DNA of 64,000 nt from Trebonia sp963811335 (GCA_963811335.1 CAWERB010000023.1:1-64000); one strand, 5' to 3'. Positions 37,156 to 46,305 are shown, counted from the stretch's first letter. Numbers and translations are program-made. The notes: generated by a model from the sequence alone, not told the origin.

Positions 37156-38118
37156 ATGGATGTCGTCGCGCTCGGCGGCGGGCATGGTCTCGCCGCATCC
37201 CTGTCCGCCCTGCGGCGCGTGACGGACCACGTCACCGCGATCGTCACCGTGGCCGACGACGGCGGTTCGTCGGGACGACTGCGCCAGGAGTTCGGCGTGC
37301 TGCCGCCCGGCGACCTGCGGATGGCGCTCGCGGCGCTGTGCTGCGACGACGACTGGGGCACCACGTGGGCCCGGGTGGTGCAGCACCGGTTCGGCGGCGA
37401 CGGCGACCTGGCCGGCCACTCCCTCGGGAACCTGCTCATCGCCGGGCTGTGGGACCTGCTCGGCGATCCCGTGGCCGCCCTGGACTGGGTGGGGCGGCTG
37501 CTGCGGGTGAACGGGCGGGTGCTGCCGATGGCGGCGGTGCCGCTGGACATCGTCGCCAGCGTGGAAGGACTTGACCCCGCCGCGCCCGCCGCGGTCTCCA
37601 CGGTGCGCGGGCAGGCCGCGGTGGCGGTCACCCCGGGCCGGGTCCGGTCGATCTCGCTGCTGCCCCCGGACCCGCCGGCGGTGCCCGAGGCGGTCGCGGC
37701 GGTGCGCGAGGCGGACTGGGTGGTGTTCGGTCCGGGCTCGTGGTTCACCTCCGTGCTGCCGCACCTGCTCGTTCCGTCGCTGCGGTCCGCGCTGACCGCC
37801 ACGCCCGCGGGTAAGCTCGTCGCGCTGAACCTGGTACCGCAGCCTGGGGAGACCGAGGGATTTTCGCCGCACAGGCACCTGGAAGTTCTCGCCGATCACG
37901 CGCCATCATTGTCTTTCGACATCGTGCTCGCCGACGCAGGCGCCGTGGCCGGGGCGGAGGATGACCTGCGGAAGGCGGCGGAGCTGCTGCACGCCTCGCT
38001 GGCGATCGCCGACGTGGCGTCGGCGGGCGGTACGCGGCACGACCCGGTGCGGCTGGCCGCGGCGTACCGGCGGGTTTTCAGGGCGGGGAAGCGGCCTCGT
38101 ACGGGGGAGCAGTACTAG
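37156..38118 (+). CDS. yvcK: YvcK/CofD-like gluconeogenesis factor
   Basis: The 320-aa protein has the CofD-like Rossmann start VVALGGGHGLAASLSAL and VTVADDGGSSGRLRQEFG, then GNLLIAGLWDLLGDPVAALD and VVFGPGSWFTSVLPHLLVP. YvcK proteins bind UDP-sugars and affect carbon flow and cell-wall synthesis. It sits between rapZ (72-bp gap) and whiA (16-bp gap), the conserved actinobacterial order. The GC-rich gap before it can fold into a hairpin (GGGTCG...CGACCC). Confidence 0.95.
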   Translation: MDVVALGGGHGLAASLSALRRVTDHVTAIVTVADDGGSSGRLRQEFGVLPPGDLRMALAALCCDDDWGTTWARVVQHRFGGDGDLAGHSLGNLLIAGLWDLLGDPVAALDWVGRLLRVNGRVLPMAAVPLDIVASVEGLDPAAPAAVSTVRGQAAVAVTPGRVRSISLLPPDPPAVPEAVAAVREADWVVFGPGSWFTSVLPHLLVPSLRSALTATPAGKLVALNLVPQPGETEGFSPHRHLEVLADHAPSLSFDIVLADAGAVAGAEDDLRKAAELLHASLAIADVASAGGTRHDPVRLAAAYRRVFRAGKRPRTGEQY

Positions 38119-38134
38119 TCATGGGGGTGACGCG

Positions 38135-39112
38135 ATGGCGATGACCAGCGTGGTGAAGGACGAGCTGAGCCGGGTGCCGGTGGTCAAGCCGTGCTGCAGG
38201 AAGACCGAGGTGTCCACGCTGCTGCGGTTCGCGGGCGGGCTGACGCTGACCGCGGGGCACATCGTGATCGAGGCCGAGCTGGACACCGCGGCGGTGGCGC
38301 GGCGGCTGCGCGCCTCGATCGCCGAGGTGTTCGGCCAGCCGTCCGAGCTGCTGATCCTCGCGCCGGGCGGGCTGCGCAAGGGCAGCCGCTACGTGGTGCG
38401 GGTGTCGAAGGGCGGGGACAGCCTGGCCAGGCAGGCCGGCCTGATCGACACCTTCGGGCGGCCGGTGCGCGGGCTGCCGCGGCAGGTGGTGTCCGGCGGC
38501 ATCTGCGACTGCGAGGCCGCCTGGCGGGGCGCGTTCCTTGTGCACGGGTCGCTCACCGAGCCGGGCCGGTCGATGGCGCTCGAGATCACCTGCCCCGGTT
38601 CGGAGTCCGCGCTTGCCCTGGTCGGCGCGGCGCGGCGGCTCAAGATCTCCGCCAAGGCGCGGGAGGTGCGCGGCGTGGACCGGGTGGTGATCCGCGACGG
38701 CGAGGCGATCGCCGCGATGCTCACCAGGCTCGGCGCGCACGACAGCGTGCTCGCCTGGGAGGAACGGCGGATGCGCCGCGAGGTCCGGGCGACCGCGAAC
38801 CGGCTGGCGAACTTCGACGACGCCAACCTGCGCCGCTCGGCGCGGGCCGCGGTCGCCGCGGGCGCCCGGGTGGAGCGTGCCCTTGAGATCCTCGGCACCG
38901 ATGCCCCCGGTCACCTGGTGATGGCCGGCCAGCTGCGGGTGGCGAACCGGCAGGCGTCACTTGAGGAACTCGGCCAGCTCGCCGACCCGCCGCTGACCAA
39001 GGACGCGATCGCCGGCCGGATCCGCCGCCTGCTCGCGATGGCCGACCGCCGCGCCGCCGACCTCGGCATGCCCTCCACCGAGGCCTTCCTCACCGCCGAC
39101 ATGCTCCCGTAG
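38135..39112 (+). CDS. whiA: Sporulation transcription regulator WhiA
   Basis: The 325-aa protein has two LAGLIDADG-like halves (LLRFAGGLTLTAGHIVIEAE; CEAAWRGAFLVHGSLTEPGR) and a C-terminal HTH (ASLEELGQLADPPLTKDAIA; GRIRRLLAMADRRA). WhiA, with WhiB, turns on genes for sporulation septation in streptomycetes and is conserved across Gram-positives. The ATG 38135 start follows GGGGGTG. The gap gene, which usually follows closely, is 12 kb away here. Confidence 0.96.
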   Translation: MAMTSVVKDELSRVPVVKPCCRKTEVSTLLRFAGGLTLTAGHIVIEAELDTAAVARRLRASIAEVFGQPSELLILAPGGLRKGSRYVVRVSKGGDSLARQAGLIDTFGRPVRGLPRQVVSGGICDCEAAWRGAFLVHGSLTEPGRSMALEITCPGSESALALVGAARRLKISAKAREVRGVDRVVIRDGEAIAAMLTRLGAHDSVLAWEERRMRREVRATANRLANFDDANLRRSARAAVAAGARVERALEILGTDAPGHLVMAGQLRVANRQASLEELGQLADPPLTKDAIAGRIRRLLAMADRRAADLGMPSTEAFLTADMLP

Positions 39113-40340
39113 GACCATCAGGGCCGCGGGAGGCGGCGCGGGCGAGCGCGATGGCGAGGACGGCGAGCAGGGAGACCGTGGTCAGCGCGATGCGCAGGCT
39201 CAGGCCGGTGGCGAGGAAGCCGATGAGGGGCGGGCCGAGCAGGAAGCCGGCGTAGCCGAGGGTGGAGGCGGTGGCGACGCCGTTGGGGCCTGCGAGGAGG
39301 CCGACCCTGGTCATGGCGGTGGGGAACGCGTTGGCGACGCCGAGGCCGGTAAGCGCGAAGCCGGCCAAGGCCAGCGGCAGCACCGGGGAGAGCGCGGCGG
39401 CGAGCATGCCGGCGCAGGTGACGAGGCCGCCGTAGACCAGGACGCGGGTCTGGCCGAGGCGGGCGAGCAGCCAGCTCCCCGCGAGGCGGCCGGCGGCCTC
39501 GGCGAGCGCGAACGAGGCGTAGCCCGCGGCGGCCAGGCCCGCCGCGGCGCCCAGGTCGACGTGCAGGTGCAGGGCGCCCCAGTCGCTGATCGCGCCCTCG
39601 CCGTAGGTGGAGCAGAGGGCGATCACGCCGAGCAGCAGCACGGTCCGCCACACCCCGGCGTGCTTGCGCGGGGTGGCCGGGCGGAGCACGCCCTCGTTCT
39701 GTACCCGCTCGCCGGTCATCTCCGCGGCAGTTACGTCCACGGCGGGCAGCGGCGTGGCCAAGATGACCCGGCCGCAGACCGCGGTCACCGCCAGGCCGAG
39801 CACGCAGACCAGCGAAAAATGAGCGAGCGGGCTGAGCGCGGGCGCGGCGAGGCCGCCGAGCGCCGAGCCGGCCAGGCCGCCGAGCGACCAGGCCGCGTGG
39901 AACGACGGCATGATCGGGCGGCCCGCGGCGGCAACCAGGTCCACGGCGAGGCTGTTCATCGCGACGTTGAGGCCGCCGTAGCCGATGCCGAACACGATGA
40001 GCGCGAGGCCGAGCGCGGGAGCGGACCTGGCCAGCGCGGGTGCGAGCAGTGCGAGCGACAGCCACGCGCCGCCCGCCACCACGACGCGTGCGCTGCCGCG
40101 CCGGCGGCACAGCGCCCCGGTCAGCGTCATCGTGGCGATCGCGCCGCCGGACGCGCCGAGCAGCGCGATGCCGAGCGCCGCGGGAGACGCGCCGACCGCC
40201 GCCTTCACCGCGGGGATACGCACGGCCCAGCTGGCGAAGATGAAGCCGTCGACGGCGAAGAACACCGTGACGGCGACCCGCACCCGGGCGATGTCGTTGC
40301 GCACGTTAACCGGCACCGGTATTTTGTTTAGCAGCTGCAC
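39090..40340 (-). CDS. MFS transporter (sugar-efflux type)
   Basis: The 416-aa protein has about twelve membrane segments. Its layout fits DHA1-like or ProP/YbjJ-type MFS members: VDGFIFASWAVRIPAVKAAV, GIALLGASGGAIATMTLTG and IVFGIGYGGLNVAMNSLAVD. The GTG at 40340 is the first plausible start, and a second GTG is a few codons on. It overlaps the whiA 3' end by 23 bp, convergently. It is divergent from a ROK-family gene 26 bp away, so ROK probably represses it in response to a sugar. Confidence 0.8.
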   Translation of the reverse strand: MQLLNKIPVPVNVRNDIARVRVAVTVFFAVDGFIFASWAVRIPAVKAAVGASPAALGIALLGASGGAIATMTLTGALCRRRGSARVVVAGGAWLSLALLAPALARSAPALGLALIVFGIGYGGLNVAMNSLAVDLVAAAGRPIMPSFHAAWSLGGLAGSALGGLAAPALSPLAHFSLVCVLGLAVTAVCGRVILATPLPAVDVTAAEMTGERVQNEGVLRPATPRKHAGVWRTVLLLGVIALCSTYGEGAISDWGALHLHVDLGAAAGLAAAGYASFALAEAAGRLAGSWLLARLGQTRVLVYGGLVTCAGMLAAALSPVLPLALAGFALTGLGVANAFPTAMTRVGLLAGPNGVATASTLGYAGFLLGPPLIGFLATGLSLRIALTTVSLLAVLAIALARAASRGPDGPTGACRR

Positions 40341-40365
40341 AAAACAAGGATAGAGGCTAATCGAA

Positions 40366-41626
40366 ATGCGGACAACGGGGGCGGAGCCGAATCCGGCCGG
40401 CCATGCACCGCGCACGCTGGCGGGGACCGCGCTGACCCTCATCCACGCCGGGCTCGCGCCCACCCGGTCGGCGCTGACCGACAGGCTCGGCGTCACCCGC
40501 GCGACCGTCGGCGCGATCACCGGGGAACTGCGCGACCTCGGGCTGATCGTCGTGGGCACCGGACCCCGGGGCGGGGAGCCTTCCCAGGGCAGGCCGTCGC
40601 ACCGGCTGCTGCCTGACCCGGCCGGCCCGGTCGCGCTGGCCGCCCAGGTGCACCCGGACGGCTTCTCCGTGGCGCTTGTCGGGCTCGGGGGCGTGGTCGT
40701 CGCCCGGCACGACGAGCGCGTGCCCGTGCCGGCCGACCCCGGCCGGGCGCTGGCGCCTGCCGCCGCGGCGGGCGCCGGGCTGCTGCGCGCGTCGCGGCGC
40801 CGGTGCGTCGGCGCCGCCGTCGCCGTGCCCGCCGCCGTCACCCGGCCGGAGGGCCGGGCGGTGCGCTCGCTGTACGCCGGCTGGCCCGATGGCGCGCCGG
40901 TCCGCGATCTTTTCGCCGCCGAACTCGCCCGGCACGGCGGGCCGGGGCCGGAGGGCCGGGCCGGCGGCCGGGCTGGCGGCCGGGCTGGCGGAGTGCGAAG
41001 CGGTTAACGACGTCAACGCGATCGCGCTCGCCGAGCACCGGCACGGCGCCGGCCGCGGTGCCAGCCACCTGCTCGTCGTGGTGGCCGAGCACCGGGGCGT
41101 GGGCGGTGCGCTCGTGCTCGGCGGCGTCCTGTACACCGGCAGCACGGGCCTCGCCATGGAGGCGGGCCACGTGAGCGTCGACTCAAGCGGCCGCTTGTGC
41201 CCCTGCGGCAACCGCGGCTGCCTGAACGTTGAGACGGACGCGGCGCGCTTCCTTGCCGCCGCCGGGCGGGTGCCGGCACCAGATGGCGTCCTCCTTGACG
41301 AGGCCGTCGCCGTGCTGCGCGCGGGGTACCCCGCCGACCGGCGGGTACGCGAGGCCGCCGACGTGATAGTCGCCCGGCTCGGCCTCGGCCTCGCCGGGCT
41401 CATCAACGTGGTCAACCCGGACCGGGTGCTGCTCGGCGGCCTGCACGGGCACCTGCTGCTCGCCGCGCCCGGCCGGCTCCGTGAGGCCGTTGCCCAGGGC
41501 AGCCCCTGGGGCTACGGCGCGCGGATCCCGGTCGAGCCCTGCACGCTTGACGATTCCGCGCTCATCGGCGCGGCCGAGGTGGCCTGGCAGCCCGTGCTCC
41601 GCAACCCCGCGCTGCTCGGGACGTGA
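40366..41626 (+). pseudogene. ROK-family transcriptional repressor, frameshift in a tandem repeat
   Basis: The N-terminal winged helix is TLIHAGLAPTRSALTDRLGV and TRATVGAITGELRDLG. The ROK/kinase fold begins with LAAQVHPDGFSVALVGLGGV. The frame ending at 41007 is broken in a 12-bp GC repeat near 40964-40990. The next frame continues CEAVNDVNAIALAEHRHGAG, GALVLGGVLYTGSTGLAMEA and the zinc motif GRLCPCGNRGCLN, ending at 41626. Corrected length is about 420 aa, normal for ROK repressors. It is divergent from the MFS gene. Slippage in the repeat could be a sequencing error or a reversible switch. Confidence 0.75.
40964..40990 (+). repeat. 12-bp tandem repeat at the ROK frameshift
   Basis: The unit CGGCCGGGCTGG is present about twice, after a related GGCCGGGCC run. 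The reading frame of the ROK gene is lost exactly here. Confidence 0.6.
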
Positions 41627-41851
41627 CCGCGGCCCGTAGCCTCTGCCGCCGATACCGGTCCTTGCCTGCGGAATCGTTTCCATGAGGGAAACGGAGTGTC
41701 ACAGATACGTGACTATTGCGGGCGATGCAATTGCACGCGGGGTCAGTGCGCCATTAGGGTGGCAAGCGGTTAGCGGGGAAGCGCCCGGCGTGCCGGACGT
41801 TACCGTCTACTTAGGAACAGGTGACAAAGGCATGCGCACTACTGGCTGGGC

Positions 41852-42103
41852 CTAACGGCCTTCACGCTCGCGCGAACGCAGTGCGCCGATCGCTGCCGCG
41901 CGCGCCTTCATCAGCTCGGCGGACGGCGGGGCGCCGGCGGCCTGCCTGCCCCGGTTTACTCCGAGGCGGGTCAGCCGCCGCTGCCTGGCCGTCGGCCCGT
42001 ACCCGGTCAGCGCGCGGCGAACGGCTGACTGGCACCACCACCGGGTGGCCGCGGTTGACACCGGGTTGACCGCCGCCCGGACGCGCCGACCGACCTGAGA
42101 CAT
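41852..42103 (-). CDS. Small basic hypothetical protein
   Basis: This 83-aa, Arg-rich protein has the runs TRWWCQSAVRRALTGYGP and LTRLGVNRGRQAAG. ATG 42103 follows GGGGGCAGGC, a good SD, and lies 10 bp after the stop of the upstream glycosyltransferase gene, so the two form an operon. No family is recognised. The 225 bp between it and the ROK gene hold only a short inverted repeat (GTTTCC...GGAAAC, 41676-41692). Confidence 0.5.
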   Translation of the reverse strand: MSQVGRRVRAAVNPVSTAATRWWCQSAVRRALTGYGPTARQRRLTRLGVNRGRQAAGAPPSAELMKARAAAIGALRSREREGR

Positions 42104-42113
42104 GCCTGCCCCC

Positions 42114-43844
42114 TTAGCGGTCGCGAACGTACAGCTTGCTCGCGCCGTACCCAGGATACGCCGCGAGCAGCCGGAAGTGCGCGGCGAACCAGGCTTGCAG
42201 GTCCGTCGTCCACGGGATGCGCGCGGCGGCGCCGCCGGACAGCCACACGTAGCGCGCCTGGCCGAAGATGGCCTCCCAGCCTGCCGCCACCCGCGGCCGC
42301 TGCCCGGCACCGCCCTGCGGTGACACGCCGCCGCTGAGGGCGAGGGTGGTAGCGAGCGAGTCGACGAGGTCGGGGCAGGCCGGGCCGGGCGCGGTGAACC
42401 GGTTCGCCGCGATGGCGAAGGAGACCTGGTCGGCGACCAGGCAGGCGCCCTCGGGAACCAGCGCGGACGCGCTCGGCGGGCTGGCCGGGACGTGCGCGGG
42501 CGCCAGTTCGCGCGCCTCGGCGGCCGCGACGGCCAGGATGACGACGGCGACCGCGGCGCCGACGACCCGCCGCGCCGCCCTGGCGCGGGGCTCGCCGCCC
42601 TGGATCAGGCAGGCGAGGCTGCCGACCGCGGTGCCGGCCGCGATGGCCAGCCACGGCGCCGGGAAGTCCGGGTAGTGGTAGAAGAACGCCGAGTAGCCCA
42701 TGATCGCCGCGGTCGCGAGCACCGCGGTGGCCAGGGCGAACCACTCAAGCGGCGTCCGCTGGCGAACTTTCGTCAGGTACCCGGCGGCGATCACCGCGAT
42801 GCCCGCGGCGGCCGCCGCGAAGGCCGGCCAGCCCACCGCGACGGTGCGGGTGGACGCCTCCGCGCCTATGGCGAACAGCGAGTGCGCGGTGGTGCCGGGG
42901 GCGGCGAGCTTGCCGTTCCTGGTGAGCATGTCAACCAGCCCGGTCAGGTGCGCCAGCCGCAACGACACCGGACTGTACGAGCCGACCCGGCTGACCTGGT
43001 AAAGCAGCGTCTGGTGCACGAACCCCGACGGGTCGGCCAGGGCGAACGGCCCGGCGAGCACCGCGAAGCCGGCGGCCGCGCCGCCGAGCAGCGCGCCCGC
43101 GCGCCGGCCGCGCGACGTCCCGGCCGGCGGCCTCGCGATGAGGCAGGCCGCGAGCAGCACGGCCGCGGGGGCCGCCGCCCAGAACTTGACCGCCACGCCG
43201 CAGCCGAACGCCACGCCCGCCCAGGCGAGCCACTTCGGGCTCGCCAGCCGGCCCTCGCGGAACGCCGCGGTCGCCGCGAGCAGGCAGGCGAGGTTCATCC
43301 AGGGCTCGAGCAGCAGCGTGCGCGCGGAAAGCACGTCCGCCGGGTACACGGCGAGCAGCCCGGCGGCCACCGCGCAGGTGATCACGCCGCGGTGCCGCAC
43401 CAGGCGCCCGGCGAGCGGTACGCAGGCGGTGCTGGCGAGCACGCTGAGCACCCGGGCCGCCGCGAGCCCGGTCGCTTGCGAGGTCAGCGTCCCCGCCAGC
43501 CCCGCGGGCAGCGCGACGACGATGATGCCGGGGGGCTGGACGAACGCGTAGTCCCTGTACGGCATGGCGCCGTGCAGCAGTCGCGTCGCCGCCCCGAGGT
43601 AGACGCCGTCGTCGTACTCGACCGTGCCGGAGGTCAGGAAGCCCGGCCTGGTGAGGAGGAACAGCCGCAGCGCCAGCGCGAGCGCGGTCGCGGCGAGGAT
43701 CACCAGCCCGGTCGGCGGCATCGCGCGCAGCCGGCCACCGAGTCCCGCGACCCGCCGCGGCGCGCCCGGCGGGGTCGCGTCTCGGGCCGTCGCGCCCGCC
43801 TGGTCGCCGGGCACCTGGTCCCTCGCGCGCCGGACAGCAGGCAT
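42114..43844 (-). CDS. GT-C fold membrane glycosyltransferase (ArnT/PMT type)
   Basis: The 576-aa protein has about eleven membrane helices and the GT-C first-loop motif VEYDDGVYLGAATRLL with the Asp pair, then PYRDYAFVQPPGIIVVALPA. Such enzymes transfer sugars from polyprenyl-phosphate donors to acceptors outside the membrane. A soluble C-terminal domain of about 120 residues has VADQVSFAIAANRF and ARYVWLSGG. Substrate and acceptor are unknown. It shares an operon with the 83-aa protein downstream. Confidence 0.8.
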   Translation of the reverse strand: MPAVRRARDQVPGDQAGATARDATPPGAPRRVAGLGGRLRAMPPTGLVILAATALALALRLFLLTRPGFLTSGTVEYDDGVYLGAATRLLHGAMPYRDYAFVQPPGIIVVALPAGLAGTLTSQATGLAAARVLSVLASTACVPLAGRLVRHRGVITCAVAAGLLAVYPADVLSARTLLLEPWMNLACLLAATAAFREGRLASPKWLAWAGVAFGCGVAVKFWAAAPAAVLLAACLIARPPAGTSRGRRAGALLGGAAAGFAVLAGPFALADPSGFVHQTLLYQVSRVGSYSPVSLRLAHLTGLVDMLTRNGKLAAPGTTAHSLFAIGAEASTRTVAVGWPAFAAAAAGIAVIAAGYLTKVRQRTPLEWFALATAVLATAAIMGYSAFFYHYPDFPAPWLAIAAGTAVGSLACLIQGGEPRARAARRVVGAAVAVVILAVAAAEARELAPAHVPASPPSASALVPEGACLVADQVSFAIAANRFTAPGPACPDLVDSLATTLALSGGVSPQGGAGQRPRVAAGWEAIFGQARYVWLSGGAAARIPWTTDLQAWFAAHFRLLAAYPGYGASKLYVRDR

Positions 43845-44435
43845 GTGAACGCTCCACGGGTACAGGCAATGGGTCGGCTGGAGTGGCTTAATTTATCATT
43901 CTGCGCCGGGTCGCCGGTCAGCGCGGCAACTGGCGCGCAGTCAGCGGCCGTCCGGTTCGCCCGCAGCCCTAGGGCGCGTCGCCCGCCCGTGCGGCATCTG
44001 GCCAAAAGGAAAGGCAAGAAAGGCGAAGGACCTTCGGCGCGCTCCTGTCATTCTGGTCGTCCGACTCATAATCGGCTTATTGTGGCAGCGTGGTGCTTCA
44101 ACGGACGTCCAGGTAGCTCGCGCGAACGCGGTGCGGCTATTGCCAATTTGACCGTTCCGCTCGGCGGTTTCGTCATTAATCCCAAAAGAGATACTTCGGA
44201 GGCGATCATCAAACGGGGGCGGCTGTCCGCGTGAGCCCGCCAGAAGTCCCAGGCCCCGGGCCTGAGCATGGGCCCCGCAAGGTGGCGACTCCCTAAGAAG
44301 TCGTTCGGGTTCCGGTGCCGAAATGTTCCGGTCGCGCCATTTGAGGGCAACGACCTTCTGTGTTTCCTCTTTTCTTGAATAAAAGCCTCGAGTTTGCTCT
44401 GTAATCGGAGTCCCTTGATTTATTCGCTGGGCTCG
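43845..44435. other. 591-bp intergenic stretch before the duplicated cassette
   Basis: I see no credible gene. GC content falls toward 44340-44430 (CTCTTTTCTTGAATAAAAGC), which suits a promoter for the cassette. The last ~30 bp (TTATTCGCTGGG...) already resemble the same place before copy 2 (about 46280-46305). Confidence 0.5.
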
Positions 44436-44845
44436 TGGTATACGGTTGTGGCCGAATGGAACCGCCCCGCCTTAACGGCTACGTACGCCCGTTGCGGGTG
44501 ATTTCTCGTGCCGGGTTGGCATGGAGTGGGCGGTGCGGTTCCCTGGGGGAGGAGGCCGATGTCGCTGCCGGGTTCACGCCGCGTCGCCCGGCGCCCCAGC
44601 GAAGCTCTCCGCGTGGCCGGCGCGGCTGGGTCGGCCAGGATCGTGCTGGCGGGCCACGAGCGGGTCGTCGTCACCTACAGCGTCCGCGACGGCATCGCCT
44701 ACGTGCTGTCCCCGCCGGGCGAGGGTCCGGGGGCGGTGCTGCGCGCCGCCCGGCTGGTCCTGCCCGACGACGCCTACGAGGAGCTGGCGAGCCGCCTCGG
44801 TGTCTCCGTCGACTGGTCGGCGGAGTGAACAGCCGCCGCAGCACG
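44436..44845 (+). repeat. Duplicated block, copy 1
   Basis: About 410 bp match 46306-46715 with only a handful of differences, at a constant offset of 1870 bp. The block covers the promoter or leader and the whole 89-aa gene and ends just past its stop, at GCACG. It is a direct repeat. Confidence 0.9.
44559..44828 (+). CDS. 89-aa protein of the peptide cassette, copy 1
   Basis: ATG 44559 follows GGGGGAGGAGG, a very strong SD. The protein starts MSLPGSRRVARRPSEALRV. Its C-terminal part alternates strands and helices: ARIVLAGHERVVVTYSVRDG, IAYVLSPPGEGPG and LVLPDDAYEELASRLGVSVD. No family is recognised. A second copy 1870 bp downstream differs at one residue (Pro13 to Ala). It heads the cassette with a regulator, a Cys/Gly-rich peptide and an M50-type protease, so it may be a carrier, immunity or regulatory protein; this is inference only. 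Confidence 0.65.
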   Translation: MSLPGSRRVARRPSEALRVAGAAGSARIVLAGHERVVVTYSVRDGIAYVLSPPGEGPGAVLRAARLVLPDDAYEELASRLGVSVDWSAE

Positions 44846-44893
44846 CAGCCCGGGTGCGGTGACCAGGGGATGGAGCCGTGGTGGCCAGCGGTG

Positions 44894-45367
44894 CTACCCG
44901 CCTTTCCGGTCCCGCCCGGTCTGGTTCCGCAGGGACTCGACCAGCGCGGCGACGTGCTGCCGGTCTTCCGGGGACAGTTCGTCGATGCTGGCGATGAGCA
45001 GATCGCGTTCCTTGCCGCCGTGCTGTTGCTGTCCGGGGGCTGGTTCGTCGTAGTAGTACAGGCCGGCGGACTCGGCGGCGGCGGCGCGGACCACGGCAAC
45101 CGGTACGTCAAGTCCGCGGGCCAGGCCGTCTATGGTAGCCGGGCGAGGCGGACGTACCAGGTTGCGGGTGATGGCCAGGGTATAGACGGTGGATCGATGC
45201 AGCCCGCCGCGGCGGGCGACCTCGCCGTAGGACCAGTTCCGCTCCCGCAGTCGCTGCTGGATAAGGCGCTGCAGTGGGTTGTCAGTCCGTTCATGCGGTA
45301 CCGCGGCATCCGCTGTCCGCGTGGACGGGTCCGGTTCGTCCTCTCTGGCGTGCACTATCACGGTCAT
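44894..45367 (-). CDS. XRE-type helix-turn-helix regulator of the peptide cassette
   Basis: From ATG 45367 the 157-aa protein has an acidic lead, then LQRLIQQRLRERNWSYGEVA, RRGGLHRSTVYTLA (recognition helix) and TIDGLARGLDVPVAVVRAAA, a Cro/C1-type fold. The C-terminal tail is acidic/helical (ERDLLIASIDELSPEDRQHV). A longer frame to 45451 would need TTG. It is divergent from peptide gene 1, and the inverted repeat between them (45431-45473) is a likely binding site. Copy 2 of the cassette has lost this gene. Confidence 0.75.
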   Translation of the reverse strand: MTVIVHAREDEPDPSTRTADAAVPHERTDNPLQRLIQQRLRERNWSYGEVARRGGLHRSTVYTLAITRNLVRPPRPATIDGLARGLDVPVAVVRAAAAESAGLYYYDEPAPGQQQHGGKERDLLIASIDELSPEDRQHVAALVESLRNQTGRDRKGG

Positions 45368-45430
45368 CAATTTAACAGCTTTCAATTTCACTATTAGTAA
45401 TCGCCTGCAGACTGACGGTAGTGCTGCTAG

Positions 45431-45473
45431 TGTACGACTGCCAACGTACAAAGTGTGCGCTGGTAAGCGTACG
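45431..45473. promoter_or_regulatory. Imperfect inverted repeat before peptide gene 1
   Basis: TGTACGACTGCCAACGTACA and TGTGCGCTGGTAAGCGTACG form an inverted repeat with about 14 of 20 positions paired. It stands at the same place as the near-perfect repeat before peptide gene 2. Flanks are also shared (TAATCG(C/G)CTGC(A/G)GACT upstream). Confidence 0.6.
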
Positions 45474-45510
45474 CCAGATCATGGCAGTACCACGTCTCGA
45501 AGGGGGCTTC

Positions 45511-45780
45511 ATGTTTAACGAGCCAGCGGTCTCAATGCGTGAGCTGGAGCTGGAGAGCGCCGCGCTGCTGCCCGGCCGCCAGACCCTGATGGTCCTGCGG
45601 TGGCACGGGTGGGGTCACGGCCAGGACTGCGGTTACGGCGGCGGCGACGGCGGCGGCGACAGCTACGGCTGCGGCGACGGCGGCGACAGCTACGGCGACG
45701 GCGGCGACGGCTGCGGCGGCGGCGGCTACGGCTGCGGCGACGGCGGCGACAGCTACGGCTGGGACGACGACTGCGACTAG
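45511..45780 (+). CDS. Gly/Asp/Tyr/Cys-rich peptide precursor, copy 1 (putative RiPP)
   Basis: ATG 45511 has the SD GAAGGGGG. The 89-aa product has a leader of about 31 residues, with the conserved part MRELELESAALLPGRQTL then MVLRW, followed by a core of about 57 residues built almost only from Gly, Asp, Ser, Tyr, Cys and Trp. The motif CGDGGDSYG recurs, with five Cys in all, and the end is DDDCD. The leader is shared with copy 2 while the core differs. Leader-core structure and a nearby RRE-bearing M50 protease suggest a ribosomally made, modified peptide. No modification enzyme is seen next to it, and product and function are unknown. Confidence 0.7.
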   Translation: MFNEPAVSMRELELESAALLPGRQTLMVLRWHGWGHGQDCGYGGGDGGGDSYGCGDGGDSYGDGGDGCGGGGYGCGDGGDSYGWDDDCD

Positions 45781-45833
45781 CGGCCGTTTAGCTCTGCCCG
45801 CCGTCGCCGGGGGCAGGGCGTGGCAGCGGGGGA

Positions 45834-45855
45834 CCGCCCGGCTTTGTCCGGGCGG
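45834..45855 (+). terminator. Conserved hairpin between peptide and protease, copy 1
   Basis: CCGCCCGG, loop CTTTGT, CCGGGCGG, with an outer GGG/CCC. It is embedded in about 45 bp that are identical in copy 2. It may be a terminator or attenuator that lowers protease expression relative to the peptide. Confidence 0.65.
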
Positions 45856-45888
45856 CCCTCCTTTGCTCGCGGTGTGCGAGGAGGACTC

Positions 45889-46026
45889 ATGGGCGTTGAC
45901 CTGGCCGCCGCCCGCCCCGCCCCGCCCCGGCTGGGCGCCGGGGATTACCGGCCCTGTCGGCATCGCGTCAGGGCGCCGGCAGTCGGGCTTATCGGGCATT
46001 GCGCTGCGCTACGGACATTTGGGTAA
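45889..46026 (+). pseudogene. 5' fragment of an M50-type protease gene, copy 1
   Basis: ATG 45889 follows GCGAGGAGG. It starts MGVDLAAARPAPPRLG, matching MSLDLAYPPRLADG of copy 2, then turns into unrelated sequence and stops at 46026. The rest of the protease gene is gone. The stretch 46027-46305 that follows shows no gene I can support, except the weak frame EEIIREVHPDQIELSLLARY near 46110-46165. Confidence 0.6.
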
Positions 46027-46305
46027 CTCGCATTCGTGGCACGGCAGTTACCGCATTTCGGCGGCCTGCATCGTCATCGGCCAGGGCTTTACCCGCCATT
46101 AATACCAGAAGAGATCATTCGAGAAGTGCATCCGGACCAGATCGAATTGTCCCTGCTGGCCCGCTATGCGTTCGTCGAGGCGGTGGGTTTGCGTGAAACC
46201 CGTTCCGGCGTCGGCTGCGTAATGTTCTGATTGTGTCATTTACGGCGAACAGGCTCACGTGATCCCCGGTTTCCTCGGCTAAATGGCCTTTATTCAGCGA
46301 GGCCG

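Noticed and set aside
41676..41692. Inverted repeat GTTTCC...GGAAAC as terminator or operator
   Set aside because: The 6-bp arms are too short and the position too neutral to support a specific role.
42492..44234. 580-aa plus-strand open frame opposite the glycosyltransferase
   Set aside because: It is an antisense shadow. The minus-strand protein has membrane helices and a GT-C motif, while the plus frame is low-complexity Arg/Gly.
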